From positions 25,508,427 through 25,572,426 of the forward strand of contig OX442315.1 of assembly GCA_949358305.1 (NCBI GenBank): 64,000 nucleotides of DNA. The letters are read 5' to 3'. Below are positions 1 through 14,253 of the stretch, in pieces. The notes under the pieces are model-generated. The model was not told where the DNA came from. It searched no databases and saw only the letters and a list, made by a program, of their open reading frames with translations. The stretch is from Strigamia acuminata (taxonomy: Eukaryota > Arthropoda > Chilopoda > Geophilomorpha > Linotaeniidae). A program made the translations under genes and the position numbers. How positions within the stretch are numbered: position 1 is the stretch's first letter; every line of letters starts with the position of its first letter.

Positions 1-3000
1 TGTCTTGCTGATTTTGGGAAGTGACATCTCAATTCAGGTGAAACAGTAATGTCACGGGGGCAATCACTCATTTGATTTCACCGTACGCCACTGATAAAAT
101 TCAACTCGATGAGGAAACTCGGAGTTCTGGATAAGGCGATTCGTTTGGAAGTTTTGAAACGATTTTTCATGTCACAATATGTTCCAAGAAAGTAATTTTA
201 TTTTTCTAACACCGACGCTAAATTTATAGCAAAGAACACGCTTATTTTTCTATATTCAGCATGCAATTTATTTGTAAAATGTATATTATAAGCAGGTTTA
301 TGGTAATCTATGCGCATTACTTAAGACAAATCTTTTAGCTTTTGCTTCTTTTATCTTTCATAAATGCATAGCGGTATTATAAACCAAATATTAGTTTGTA
401 TTGCAATTTAATTTTTGACCTAAAGGGCACACACCCTATGGTACCGAGACATAATAGAGGTTTGACAGTGGCTGATGGTCAAATTTTATTAAATTACGAA
501 TGCCCTATCCAAATTTATTGTAGAGTTTAGTTGAATCAGCTAATGCATTTTTTAGCTTTAATATTGGATTAATGTTGATGCTGTATTATTCATAAAGCAG
601 ATTGGGCTTAAAATAATCGGAGGTAATGCATGGATATATGGAATTATTTAACTTAGATAAAATACGTTTCTCAAGCATGAAATTAAAAATTGAATTTTAA
701 TAAAATAGAGTTTTATGTATGTACTTTTAAAGCGGATGTTCAAAATGGGGAAATTTAATCGGAAATATGGAGTTGTGCAAATTTATTTATTTATTGCGTA
801 CTTTTAACCTGGATGTTCGTTGAAATTTATACATGCTTTTTATGGTTAGTTTTTGTTTGCTTTTTAGTTGTTTGCTTTAGTTTTTTGTTTTGTTTTGTAT
901 TTTTAGTAGCATTAGTGGTGTGGGGTTTAACGTGAAATATTAATACGTGTTTTTGGGATGTTATTTCCAGAATCAACTTTGCGCGGAGAGATTCCCATTC
1001 TTTGTTTGCTTCCCCGTGATTTGCATTGGACTCGTCTTTCTCTCAAATGCCTGTGTGGAGCCATAGTTCAGTCAATTGGCGGCAGAGGCGCCTTCAAGCT
1101 GCTAGTGATTCTTCGCAACAGCTGCATCTGTATAATGGCACATGACATATGATTGTCGAAAACAATGTAAGTTTTAATTATCAACACTTGTTTTGAGTTA
1201 AAAAATTTCATTTTGCATCGGTGCGATTTAATGAACAAAAAGTTTTCACGTGGATGAGTTTTGCTATTGAGCTCAAGAGGAGTGCACACTTCGAAAATTG
1301 TCACGAAAAAGAGAATTCGTGTTGTTTTTCTTTTAAAGAAAAATATTTATGTCGCATTTAGTAATGGTCTTCATGCGTTTCGATCAGTAAGAAGAAAGAA
1401 GAAAGTTTATCTTAAGTTAATAGGTTATTATTTTGTAATGTTGGTAATTTTTAGTGTCGTTTTACGAGCTAAACTGGTTTATAGCAGACAGATATGGGAG
1501 TAGTTTCACAATTTACCGCCAGTGGTGCAATGTTATCATCCGGGCATTTCTAAATATTCTCAACACGTATTTTCTAAGTAGCACGCAAAAGGCCTGATTT
1601 GAATGTAAATGGGACGTTTCTTCAGCTTGTCAGCTTAATCCATGGCTTAATCGCTTGATCGGTGTCGGGAGAGAATAAATTGAGTTTTAAACTTGCCAGT
1701 TAATATTTAACGCATTAATATTTACGCGTTACGTAAAAAGGTTTCGCGGATATATACCGGTATTGTATTTTGTCAGTTTGAAAGGACCGGATTTATGGTT
1801 TTCGTAGGCACAGGGCCCCCAAATTAAAAATAATAATTTTTCGGTCTCTGTAAAGGCTGCGGAAGGGCCTCCAGAACCGTAAATGAGCCTCTGAGTTTGC
1901 AGAGAGCGAAGTTGATAAGAGCGATCTGTTGACGCTGTCTTTTCACCTACTCGATACATAATCATATTTCCTGTTGATCGCTTCGGTCTATTTTTATATG
2001 AGTTTCTTATCCGCATAAGACGCAGCGTAGCCAATTTTTGTTTTTTATTACTTAGGCTCGTTATTTGCACAGAAATTAGATTTAAAAGGCTTTCGGAAAC
2101 AATATTCTAAATATGCTCTTTAGGATATGAGGAAAAGGAATTTTCATGTTTTTTATAGTTGTTTTTTTTTTTTTGTCGGTGAAAAAAGAAATTAAATTTA
2201 TTGGATTGCAGCGGTAATGGATTTGTTACCTCAAAACTTTGAGCCCGAGAGATTGAGATTAAGAAAACGGAATTCTTTTACTAACGTGTTAACGAGATTG
2301 TAACTCTTGCCCTCGGGAATTTCAAATTAATTTTCTTTCCTCTGCTCATTTGCCAAGTGGAAACGGGATCATTTTTTTTAAGTCTCACTCATATGTTTAA
2401 CCTTAACCGCTAGTCTTACTTGTCAGTAGTTTAGAGAGTGAATGCCATGGTGAATCATTTACTGAGTTTGCGTGGACACAGTATTCTAGATATGTGAAAT
2501 GTGAATTTTATTTCTCCAGAAAAACGTGTGCGTTTACACGGCATTAGTTTTCTGGTAAATATGATGTCATATTTTAATTATCTATATTGCATTTAGAGTA
2601 TCTGCAACAACAAAATGGCTGTCGATCTATTTCAACCTTAAATAAACCAAAGTTAGCTCATGTAACTTCTCTTAAAAGCATGAAGCGTTATTTATTTGTT
2701 AATAAAACAGAGGAATACATCAATTTCATTTAGAATTAGTGCCATTTTTAATAAGGCCACGAAATATCAAGGTCACTGGGGCACTTTTCTGCATGAACAG
2801 GTGTTTACATTATAAATGACAATGCTCAAAACGCGCAAAATGTAACTTGAACAAGTGGAATTTAATTTTCAAAATAAGTTTATCTCTTCTGGAAAACTGG
2901 TTTGTTTACGTGATCAGTTTTTCAGAAAAGCTAATTGTGGATTTTCACTTATCTGGAAAACTGTGACCATCTAAACTTGGTGACTAATAATTTAGATTTA

Positions 3001-4076
3001 GTCACGAAAATAAAATAAAATATTAAATACCGTAACAACAACGAGTTGTGCATGCAAAAGATGGCGGACGCGGTGTTTAACAATAGAAAGTCCACCTGGA
3101 AGTCAGAAACACGGGTTAATCAAACGGCGAATTTCCATCTTTCTTTTCTAATTTCTACATCTACGGGGATGGGGATATTCAAAAAAATTATTCGAGATTT
3201 ATTTGTGAGTAGTAACGGAAGTTGGAAGCTGCGTGCTTAGCCACAGGTGTCAGTCTTGAGGTGTCACAAAGGGATGAAATAAGTCTGAATAATATTTTGT
3301 TACATTCCAAAAGTGAATTTGAATTTTCTTTTTTGCATGTTATTGCATTTGTTTTTATTCTGCTGACTTATCTATAATGTTTGGCTGTCACTCAAATCTC
3401 CCATGATATTGAGCGCGGTGGTCAAACGACGTGCAACCTTAGAGGCGTTTATCTTATCACTGAAACAATGCAATAAACTTGTCTATGGAAGAATTTTAAA
3501 TTGTTATTTATTTGCGGTTTGTGACCTCAGATAACAGCTTGCTAATTGTATTTTTATGTGTTGATTTACGTCATGGAATGACAAAATTAAAAGAAAAAAA
3601 TGTGCCACAGAATAAAAATGAAACTATAAATCAAGTTTCCATAATTACATTATACTAATATATCTCAAGCTGGGAAGGAGAGAGGGTAACATGTGCAAAA
3701 GATCTTAATAATGGACAGGCAACATCTGGATTTTGCAAGATAATATCAACAGGTTTGTTATACTTATTATTTATTCACACTGTAATGACTGTGGGATTAG
3801 TGAAAGGAAATTTAAAAGATTAAACTAAAGGAAATGATAATAAATTAGTGGCTGCTTTAAAAAAGTTTTGGTTTAAGTGTTTCAGTTTTAAGACGCGTCG
3901 TTTTCTGGAAAATATTTTAACCATCTAGTCGTACGTAGATTAATTTGAAATGACGTAATTATAAAATGCTTTCATAGCCATTGGACAGGGGAAAATGCTT
4001 ACAGGTAAAAATTTCATCTGATGATGGAATTTACTAAGCCTAACAAAAGAGTCTTTTGTTCGGTTTAGTATGGTTT

Positions 4077-4215
4077 CGGGGGCGGATCATTGCCAGGCCT
4101 CAATTAATACATTTTTGTTTTCCATCCTTAAAAAATAAAATTTAAGTTGATAGACAGGGAAGAGACTCGAAATCAGGTTGCGCTTCAGGGACTCCAAATG
4201 CATGATCCGCCACTG
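4077..4215. mobile_element. Degenerate hAT-like MITE
   Basis: The inner parts of the two ends are inverted copies (GGCGGATCAT on the left, ATGATCCGCC on the right). The right end finishes in CACTG, giving the CAGTGGCGGATC-type terminus common in non-autonomous hAT elements. The left tip has decayed to CGGGGG. The flanking 8-mers match at only 5 of 8 positions, so this would be an old copy. No coding capacity. Confidence 0.4.
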
Positions 4216-5300
4216 GATGGGATAGGACAGATTCGTATATCGTTCAATTAAGTTAGGTATGCTGTGCCATTTTCCCTTGGCAGCACGAAATCCATGAAAG
4301 CAAGCATAAGCTTAGATTATCTTGTCTCTGCGATCACATGTGATCGTTTTGTTTGACAAATACGTATGTGTGTCTAGTAATCTGATAGTAAGTATCTACT
4401 GTATAACGAAGACACTTGGTCTTAAAACAGTTAAAGCACAACTGGAGAATAAAAGAGCTTTTATTTGCAGCTATAGTGAATAACACTTGCTTTAAAAGTA
4501 ACCATAAAATGCAACTGTGAAGCAAGAAACTTTTGGAACGTGTTTTTTTAATGAAGCTAATAGTTGTACAAAGAAATAATGTAGGTGACAGCGTTATTTT
4601 TTGACTTTAATCCGCACTGCGCATGCGCCAACTTTGAAAACAAAGGCCAAGTTAGTTAGTGGCCAGAAGCAAAGTCAGTCACTGGGGGACTATAGTGTAG
4701 AGAGGTGAATGTAAATTAATCTGTTGCTCTCCTCAACCGTGACGCCCTCTAGCAGCACAGTGCTGAAGCATTAATAGGCTTTTATTGGCTTGCTGGTCAG
4801 TTCACACATGAAACAGTCACCTACCTTTTGATTAAATGCCGCACAATTAATTACACAACGCGCTAGAAGAGTTTTGGTCAATTCGGGGAAAAAATGCTTT
4901 GTTAAGTTGCAGTTTGAAGTGAGGATTAATTGTGATTAACATGTTCCAGTTATATTCTGTTGAATCAATATTGAAGCGGATTTTTTCTCTTTCCAAATTT
5001 GTAATGTTGGTCTTTTATTAATTCAATTTATCTGATTGAAGTTTCTATCAAAAATAAATCCTCTTTTCTCAATTTTCCATGACGCCTGCGCATAGAAATT
5101 GTTGCTCGAGTTCCGTTTCATTAGTTACCGATTAAAAAATCAATTTCAGTTTTTTGTTGTTGTTGCTTCTTTTGTGTGTCCAGAGTTTGTTGTTGTTGTT
5201 CTTCAGTATAGCTGCATTTAAAAAGTAGTATTTTAAGTGTTTTCTGTGTGTTTGTGTTTTTTTTTTATATCGCAAACCAAAAACAAAGATCTGAAACATC

Positions 5301-5366
5301 CAGGGCTGGATTTACCTATAAGCAATTTTGTGCTTAGGGACCCCGCAATATCTAAATCCGGCCCTG
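5301..5366. mobile_element. 66-bp hAT-type MITE with near-perfect TSD
   Basis: Termini are CAGGGCTGGATTTA and TAAATCCGGCCCTG, inverted repeats with one mismatch over 14 bp. The flanking 8-mers GAAACATC (5,293-5,300) and GAAACACC (5,367-5,374) match at 7 of 8 positions, the target-site duplication length of hAT transposases. It is far too short to code for anything. The tips resemble those of the 180-bp element at 32,001, so the two look like one family with different interiors. Confidence 0.75.
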
Positions 5367-8300
5367 GAAACACCTTAAACACGACTTTTTGAATGCAGTT
5401 AGTGTTTTTCTTTAATGTAAATAAATGCATGTTCGAAGTGATGAACTAGTAGAGCAGATCTTCGATTTTTTCCTTTTCACATCTGTTCCAATATTTGTGG
5501 AGATTTTTTTTAAAGCCATTGTTCCTTTCCACTTTATTATAGAAAATCCTATAAAGTAGACACACCTAATCTATACAAGTAATAAGAGTGAGGAACATGC
5601 TAAAACTCGAGAACCAGAGTAAACATATTGCAATTTTAAAAAAATGTTTTATTATGTAGCTTAGAATAACCAAAAAAAATTGGAAAATTATGGCCTCGAG
5701 TGAGTTCAAGATGGCACGTCAGACACCGACTAAATTATAAAACGAAAAGATCTTATCTTTTAGCTTCTTTATAAAAAAAATGGAGCAGCAAATTTGTAAG
5801 TGCCTATGGGTGATCACCACGTGACGCAATAAAATCATCAAATGTGTTTAATTTAATAAAATTGAATACAATTGGGTTAACGAATTATGAATGAAACCAT
5901 TTAGCAAAGCACAACTGAAAGCATTTATTTATTTACACGCGAGTGATAAGATTCTGATGAGAGATTAAAAATTAATTTTAATCTCTTTACTTCTACCGAA
6001 GCCAATTGCTCATATTTATGTTTTCTAACAATTCCGTAAGTTTCGGAAATTTCACCGGCAGTTGATGGTGAAAGGAATAGTGAGCTGCAAGCATTGACAG
6101 TGTACCGGACAACCTTCGTTTAGTTCGTTTCCATTAGTGCACAAGAGGTTGAAACTTGGAATACGTACAGTAAGAGTATTTCTCCAATATTCAATAGTTA
6201 GAGTGCAGTCTGCAGCATTGTTCTGTCAACTGCCGTATGCACGTATGGGAAAATGTTTGTATCTTTCCATTTATAGTTTAACTGACCTTTCCAATTCGAA
6301 AAGCTATTAGTGAAAGCAGTCGTATGTGTAATAGGAGCACTTTATGTATGGAATTCTATTTCGCTGTGATGAAGATGGAGATTTAAAGGAAAACAACTTA
6401 AAAAGTCAAACCGAGCCAATGTAAACAAGTTGAAATCAACTTTTGTTTCAATTTCACTGAGCTAATTTTAGCAAATATATTTTTAGATCAACGAACTTGA
6501 GTCATAAAATGGCTAAATTCTCATATTGCTTGACTCGATGTGATTACAATTTGGTTGTTAAAATTTATTTATTTTTAAACAAAAATTGAAAAATATATAT
6601 CTAAGCTTAAATGCTAAGAAAAGACTATTTAAGCTGTTTAAAAACTAGGACACAAATCTTTTGCTTGATGTAAAAGTACATACAAAGAGGGCTCAAATAT
6701 TTTATCTGAATTGATAGTATTTTTATGCACTACTGGTGCTGCAACGGGTCATACTTCAAGGACAGACGGATTATTGTTTCTTAGGTTAGTAGATGCTTGG
6801 AATAAATTTTCACCAGTCGACATCCACGTGAAAGTTTGCCATGAGGGAAAAAAGTGATAAATGAAAGAGTTATGTACGTGTGGGAATCGAAAGTTTTGTT
6901 GAACGATAAATATACAACAGTGTATAAGTTTTCTAGCCCTGCATGCGTCGGTGCTGTGTAAACTAATGACAATTTACGACTTTGGTCGATATTGAGTTAT
7001 GTGTTATTGGTGATACAATATATCACCGGAGAAGTCACTTGTACTGCTTAAAATCAGTTTAAAAGCAGAATAATTCATTAAAAGAAAAAAGTTTATTGCG
7101 AATTTCAACAGATTTGGATAAATTAACGAAAGAAGTGAAAAAATAAATATATAAGAGGACATTTAAAGCTCAGGAAGTTTGGGATATTGGATTGAAAATG
7201 ATAATTGATGGTGTATTAAATTTAGCTGAATAATTTATTCGCGATTCAAATTAGCAACTGGCTAAATTTATGTCGATAGATACGCAGCTAATGAGTATAA
7301 TTTTGACAATTTAGTAAATTTTCCTTATGTTTTCAAACACGTTTTCGACCGATTTATTTGTTCGGTGAATAGTATACACCAAATGCTGCACTTCAACTTT
7401 TCTTTATGTTTAAGAGTTCTTTATGTTAGGCTTATCGATTACATCAACATTGACTTTTGCCACTGGCACCTGAAAACCAGTATTAGGAGAATGAAATGAA
7501 ATGGCAGTGTCACTCACATTAAACTTAAAAACAACGTTTTTTCTAATGTATCCTTTTAGACTAAGGAACTGCTAATGACGGGTACTCAAAAAGAGTTCTG
7601 CTAATTCCAAATTTGTTTTTTAAATTTATAATTCAGTCAAATGAAATATTAAAAAAATCATCATCATAAATTAATATTTTTTAAAAAATAAATTGGGAAC
7701 TGTGGTTTAATTAAGGTGAATTTGCAAGTATTTGGCTCTGATCCAAATTGTAGAGATAATATTAGTGCAAACAAGAAGATAACAAAACTTGTCTATACGC
7801 AATGCATAGCATAAGAGAGTTCATTGAAAATAATGTTTATTTAAAATTATAAATACATGTTTGATGATTTAAAATTTAAAAATAAAACGTTGTGGCGTTA
7901 CTTATCTTGACAACCTAGGAATTTGGAGTTTATAAACGATGCATTGCATGAAAAGTTGCGTCTAAAGACTATTGCCACTTTCCACTTGCACCCACCAGTT
8001 TTGGTGGAATTTTAAGTTGAGCAATTTTAAAATATGCATTAGTGGGTTTATTTTCTTCATACGTATGTAGAGATGGGTTGCAAGATACAAATTTATATGG
8101 GAACTTGGGAAACGAAATTTCCCAGCCAAAGGCAAGCCAGTTTCACGAGACTAATGATGGCCATCTCTTGTAGATCGCGATGCACGCAACTCCAGCGGAC
8201 TGAGGAATAAAAAAAATAATAAATTAGAAATATATAGAAAATTGTGTTGCCATCTGCCGGCTTTTAATAAAAATAAATTAAACAGTTGCTTCAATTTAAG

Positions 8301-11300
8301 ACACTTTCACGATTTCGTGTTTTTCGTGATTTTGATTATTAAAAAAAATTGTTTTAGTTAATTTTTACTTGGTGATTTGTAACTAACTCAGAGGCTTGCT
8401 TCCGATTTGTTCAGCTGTACTTGAAGGAAAACGGCGGAAGAGGAGAAGCGGATGCAACTAGTTGCAACTATCCGTAACTGTCAAGATACGCTTCACTGCA
8501 TATATGTGATAGAATTCTTCGTTTAACAAACTTGGAAAGAATTCAACATTTGTATGCTTTCATATTTCATTTAAATATAATTCAAAGAACTGACATTTTT
8601 ATATGAGAATAAATAGATTTTTTATTTTTGGAAAGAACACGATTCTAAAATAAATGACCGGTAAAAAGACCAAAGCTTTTCGATCTATGGTCTAAGTGGC
8701 GGCTATCTGTTTTTCAGCAATCAAGAGCACATTGTTAAAGTAATGTTGAAATTCAAAAAATATTCTGCTTGTTTGCTCGTGTTGATCGATATTAGTAGCA
8801 CAAGTACCTGAAATTTACTCGATTTATTGGCTACATGTCATTATTGTCATGCAGGGAAGCTTTTACAAACAAATGTTTTGATCAGTTACACACATTTTGA
8901 GTGTACAACGTTTTAAACTTGCAATTAATACTTTAAGATGATTGAAATTAATTTCTAGGCTAACCTTCATTCATTCTGCTCACGTAAGATGCGTTTATTG
9001 TCATTAACGATTTATATCTCTTGAAATTGTTTTTGGGATTGAAATAAAACTTGAAAACATTTCTTTCTTCCCTATTTTATACGACAGTTTTAGGCAGTTT
9101 CTTTTTACCGACACCAAATAGTCGAAATATTTTCATCACGTTTCCGTTTCAAGTGTACGAGTAGGTAATATGCAATTGGCTTGTCGTGGTTCTGCTTTTC
9201 AACTGACACCCAACACTTACAGTGCAGTTCCCAACTTGACCCCATCTAATTCCATTTGACGTGTGGCGCTTAGTGTTACTTCTTAACTATTTTTTCAAGC
9301 AGAAGAGGCGATCCACCCTTGCTCCAGTTGGTCCAATCTACCAATTCTTTTTTTTCCGTCATAATTCCATTAGCCAAACTGCAAAAGTTCCACCAATGAA
9401 TGTTTGTGTTGAATAATGGAATTGCGCTTTTTCTCCTTCTCTGTATTTACTTTCTTTTAGATTTTAAAAAAAAAATCAAAGCTTTTTTAAGTTTGATTAA
9501 AGATGAAAGAAAAAATATTATTTTATTCTTCAAATTGATCAATATTATTGAAAAAATTGATTAAAAACTGCTGAGAGCATAATTGATTTGGTTTTTTTAA
9601 TTACTTGTAACTGGATAATAACTTTTTGATTAAAATAATATTTTAATAAAGAAACAAGTTAGAGTTGCATTCGTAAATAGAATCAATTTCAGATTTTTTT
9701 TTGCGTTTTAAAACGTGATGTCGCCACCTTTTTAGGCGAATCCGGATGATTTTACATTTGTATAAACATTCGGAAATTCTAGTTGCAACTTGCGGCAATA
9801 TCGGAATTTGGCGAAAGCTGAAAATGTAAACTTTTGGCTTCGCATTCCTGCAGTGTTAACATAAAAGGCGAGTATTGCGTCGCTGTGGAGGCGCGCACAC
9901 CGTGCAAATCTGAATATCGGAAGTTAACATGCCGCCCTATTTGATTACCATCTTTTTGAGGTGGATTCTCCGAGATATTTTGCCATCCACTCAAGCAAAC
10001 TGTTAAAAAAAAATATTTATTCCGTTTCTATTCTCATCAAAACGAATTTAACCGCCGTAAGTTTTAAAATCAGCGCAACCAACACCGCCATCGCTTCAAA
10101 ATCATAAAGAAAAGTAAAACTATGGTTAGGTTAGGTAACTGTAATCGTTAAGTGGTGCCTTTTTTCTAACGATATAACAGACACAAAGAAACCATTAGGC
10201 AATATTAGAAGAATGAGTAATTGCCCGTTTTGTACTGCGCATCCATCGCATTGCTCATCATGTAAACATGTTAAAGTCGCTTAAATAAAATTAAAACACC
10301 AATTTGCTTGCGAGTTCAATTTCACATTAATTTAAGTATCAATGGTAGATCATTTTGTTCGACTTTAAGGAGTACAATTCAAAGTGATTTGAAAAGAGGA
10401 AGAGAATTAGAGAAAGACGTGATTCGCGATGTGATGACCGAGTACGAGATGTTCTCGTGTGCTCAATACGACGCGAAACATTTTAAATAGAAAAAATTTA
10501 TATGCCTGAATGCGATCTTGGTGATTCATAGAAAAACTACTAGATTCGCCATGTTCTTTTTTAAAAAAAAAATTTAAAAAAGTTAAATCATCTTTGAGTA
10601 AGGCTGATTACCCATGACAACGCACACTGCGCATGCACCAGCAATCCTAATTCAATTCTGAAACCAAACTCAATGCCACTTGATTGAAATTGAGTATTTG
10701 GTATTGGGGAAATATATTTTTAAAAAAAATCTAACTCGAAAAATAAAATAAAAATTGCAATTTTTATTTAATTTAAAATTTGACCGTATCTTGAATTTCT
10801 CTTTGGGATAAACGTATAGGTCGTACATCATTTTCGCCTCACTGAATTCACAATTTAAAAAAAAAAAGAAACAGAACTATTTATCCTCTTCGATTGCCAT
10901 CTGGGCTCTTGCCTTATCCACGCTTCCCTGCACGCCTAGTCTCTCGAGTCGACTTTGAACGTCTTAAGATGAGGTTTGACACAACCGTGAATACTCAAAC
11001 CGCCTTCGATTCAATACATGTTTTATTTTCGCTCAGCTTTATTTCGCATTTCTTTGCTTAAATTTGTAGGATTTAGCAGAAATAATAATGGTTTCCAGCT
11101 GTGTGCATTTGTTGGTGATGTTTTTATTCTTTTTTTTCGTTTTCTTTGCGGTTTTGGAAGCTAAAGTTGTGCGATAGCCAATCACGTACTTGAGTTGGAT
11201 AGCTGCTGGTAGCTACTCTAATAAGCTGTCAAGGGAGTCATTGCGAACTAGAATTTGCTCCTCGTTGGCCCCCAAAGGCAACAGGTGGCACTGGCATGCG

Positions 11301-12807
11301 CAGACATTGCGCTGTTAGTGAAAATCAGATCAAATTTAGCGTTTGAGATTAGATGTAAAATGAGCGTTATTTATGCTTCACGTAACGGCGCGGGCGCAGT
11401 TGGACGATTAAAATGTGTAAACGACGTGTTTATTTTCTTTATATTATGAACGGTCAATTTAAGGTACAGAGTATTTACTCTCTATGCGATTTTGGGCTTA
11501 ATGCTGTGCTTTGAATAACAAATGTTAAAGGTTGGATGGGATTTTTATCGATTATAGAATTACGATATGTAGAAAGAATAAATTGGTTGGATTGGATTGG
11601 TTAGAGGATTAAAATGCACGTAATTAATTTTTTTTGGTTATGGTATAGCTTTAATTTTGGAGTATCAAAAGTGTTTTATTTTTTCATTGGTTCGATATCA
11701 AATTTCGTTCTTTGTTTTTCTGCTCAAGGCTCCGAGTTCTATCATAGACGGAGACAATCCTCTTTATGAAGAATGGAAATTGAATTTTATATTATTATTT
11801 TCTTTTTTCTTTGGTTTCTATCACGTTCTTTTTCTCCTTAGATTCCTCACTCAACAGTCAAAGAACAAGGTATGATTGGGTTTTTCTCCGACCGCAAAAT
11901 AAGATCTTTGTCATCTCAAGATTTTTGTTTGTCACGTGTAAAACAAGAAAATGAAATATAAGCTCCTTCGCAAGTGGGTGTCAATAGAGGGGGGATTCAA
12001 TCTTGAGGACTTTTGTTGTGTTTGTTTGAAATGTATATCTTTTTAAAATTCAACAAATATTGACAAGAAATAACGAAAATTATTTTTGAAAAGTTTTATA
12101 TTTTTTTGTACATGATAAAGCCCGACCAAACTTTGTCGTATGAAACATGAATGGACATTGAAATTAAAAAATATTAACTCTTTACATAAATTTTAAAATC
12201 TGAAATTCTGAAAACAATAATGGCAACTAACAATGATTTAATAGCACCCTTGACGCCATTTATGGTTTTTGGCTTAAGTGCTTGCAGTGAAGCATCATCT
12301 CACAAAATGTAAATATTTTTCAATATTTTTCAAAAATCCTTGTAGAGCGGTTATAATTTCAAATTTATTGACTTAATTTTTGCTAATTTAATATTTACCA
12401 ACCAAACTCCTAAGCATTTAATAATTGTGTGCAAGATATTACAATTTTTGTGTTACAATCAATTTAACACGAGTTGTAAATGATGCTTAACTATAGATAG
12501 AAGTCTCAGGTTAAAACGCCAAGGAAATTATACGAAATTAAGTTTTGTGTGGAAACTATTAGTGTCATGTTGATGTCGAGAAAAAGAGCATGAGATCTCG
12601 CACAAGATAGGAGAAAGTTTCCTTTGCCTTAATTGTATCGCCTGTCTCATTAGTTTTTAACCGATATCTTACAGAGACTAAAGCTTGTTTGGCTGTAACG
12701 TCTTTTCTATTGATGCTAGGAACTTCTAATTTTGACACAGTATGTATAACTGGTATATGTTTTTACCCATTAAGCGTAATATCAATATGTTTTATGAATG
12801 TAATTTG

Positions 12808-13260
12808 CAGTGTTGTATTGAACGCGAACTAATAGTTCGCGTTCATGAACTAAGTTTCTTTAGTTCATGTCTACAGATGAACGAAAAATTCGAACTTCGT
12901 TCACTTTTAGTAGTGAACTTGAACGAAGTTTACCTTCATCATGTTTGATGATGAAAACGTTGCAAAAATGATAGTTTAAATGTTTATATGACGTTTTCAT
13001 CATCAAAACATTCATTTCTAATCACTTTTTACAACGAAAACAGCCATGAAAACAATGAAAACGACTGCTTTACTAAAAAAAAGTGGTTTTTTTTGTCATC
13101 TGCAATCCACAAAATGTAACAAAAAACATTTTAATTTAAAAAAAATATCTGAAAAATGAATGTGAACTTTTGATTCAAGTTCATGAACGCAAACCCGTTC
13201 ACATGGTCATGAACGCGAACTTGAACGTGTTCACAATTTAGTGAACGAGATACAACACTG
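12808..13260. mobile_element. 453-bp hAT-type MITE, intact ends and perfect TSD
   Basis: The ends are CAGTGTTGTAT and ATACAACACTG (perfect 11-bp inverted repeats), flanked by a perfect 8-bp duplication GTAATTTG at 12,800-12,807 and 13,261-13,268. Next to the tips both ends carry several copies of a GAACGCGAAC / GTTCATGAAC-type word in both orientations, typical of sub-terminal transposase-binding repeats. The middle contains a second inverted pair (GATGATGAAAACGT near 12,947 and ACGTTTTCATCATC near 12,991). No transposase is encoded, so it would be mobilised by an autonomous hAT relative elsewhere. Confidence 0.9.
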
Positions 13261-14253
13261 GTAATTTGTCAGAGAAATCATAAATCATTTAGACTAAGCT
13301 GAGGTGTCTTGAGACAATATTGTACTTGAAACTATGTAGAAAATATCGACAGTGCAAAATTTTAATGGGAAAGTCAAAGTCTTTATTAAATACAGAGGGA
13401 GAAGAGTTGTTTAGTTTGTTGATGCGATATTGCTCGGACATTACAGTAGAGACACAAATGGCGCTCTGTAAACGAATCTAAAAATGACAATGAGTCAGAC
13501 TCTGACTTTAAAAGGTTTTAGAAAGATATAAACTAGACGAGAAGGTATTTCATCATCGTCTTTTCATGTACCACTCTCTGGAGAGAGATGTGTGAACCAC
13601 ACAATGGCTCAGATGTGAGGGAATTTTCTTTTAATTTTCATCATTGCTTTTGCAGGAGTTTCGAAGAAATTGGGAAATGTCGGTGAGGGGTGAAAAAAAC
13701 TAACAAGGTGCAAGGATTGTTCAAAAGAGAAGCGTGAAAGAAAATTGTTTTGGACTTTCAATCAATGACACATCAAAATGAAATGTCTCCTTTTCATTTG
13801 TTATATCTTTCTCTATTTTTAAAAGCACAAAATTGCAGTTTTAAACCTGCAATTTTCTTCAAATAAATTTACCAAAGAAGATGTGTATCATTACTATACA
13901 AAGCTTTCTCGTACAAATCTTTTGTTTGATTGTTTGTCTGTAAGAAACAATGGGGGCATTCAAAGCTTCTGTTTATGTGGTTTTTGATATTTATATGAAC
14001 GTAAAATTAGGAGGAGAAAAAAAATGCCTAACTATGAATGTGTCTGACAAAATTTCGTTTTTGTGCCGTGTTTGTGTCTAGTATTGTTTTACAAGTATAA
14101 AAGGCAATTAAAATTCCGTCAGTTACACCAAATGAACGAATGGTGGCCCACTTATTTAATGGTATATTTATTCACGTTTTTTGGTGGTGCATGCTTGTGC
14201 GGAAGCCATTTTGAATTTTTTTTTAAGAATTGAAAGCAAGCATGAACTACTTA

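Noticed and set aside
1729-2070. 113-codon minus-strand open frame
   Set aside because: No family match, no splice context and unremarkable composition.
4618-4630. NRF1-like motif TGCGCATGCGCCA
   Set aside because: One short match to a known consensus, with no gene or promoter nearby; a similar weaker word at 10,629 suggests background.
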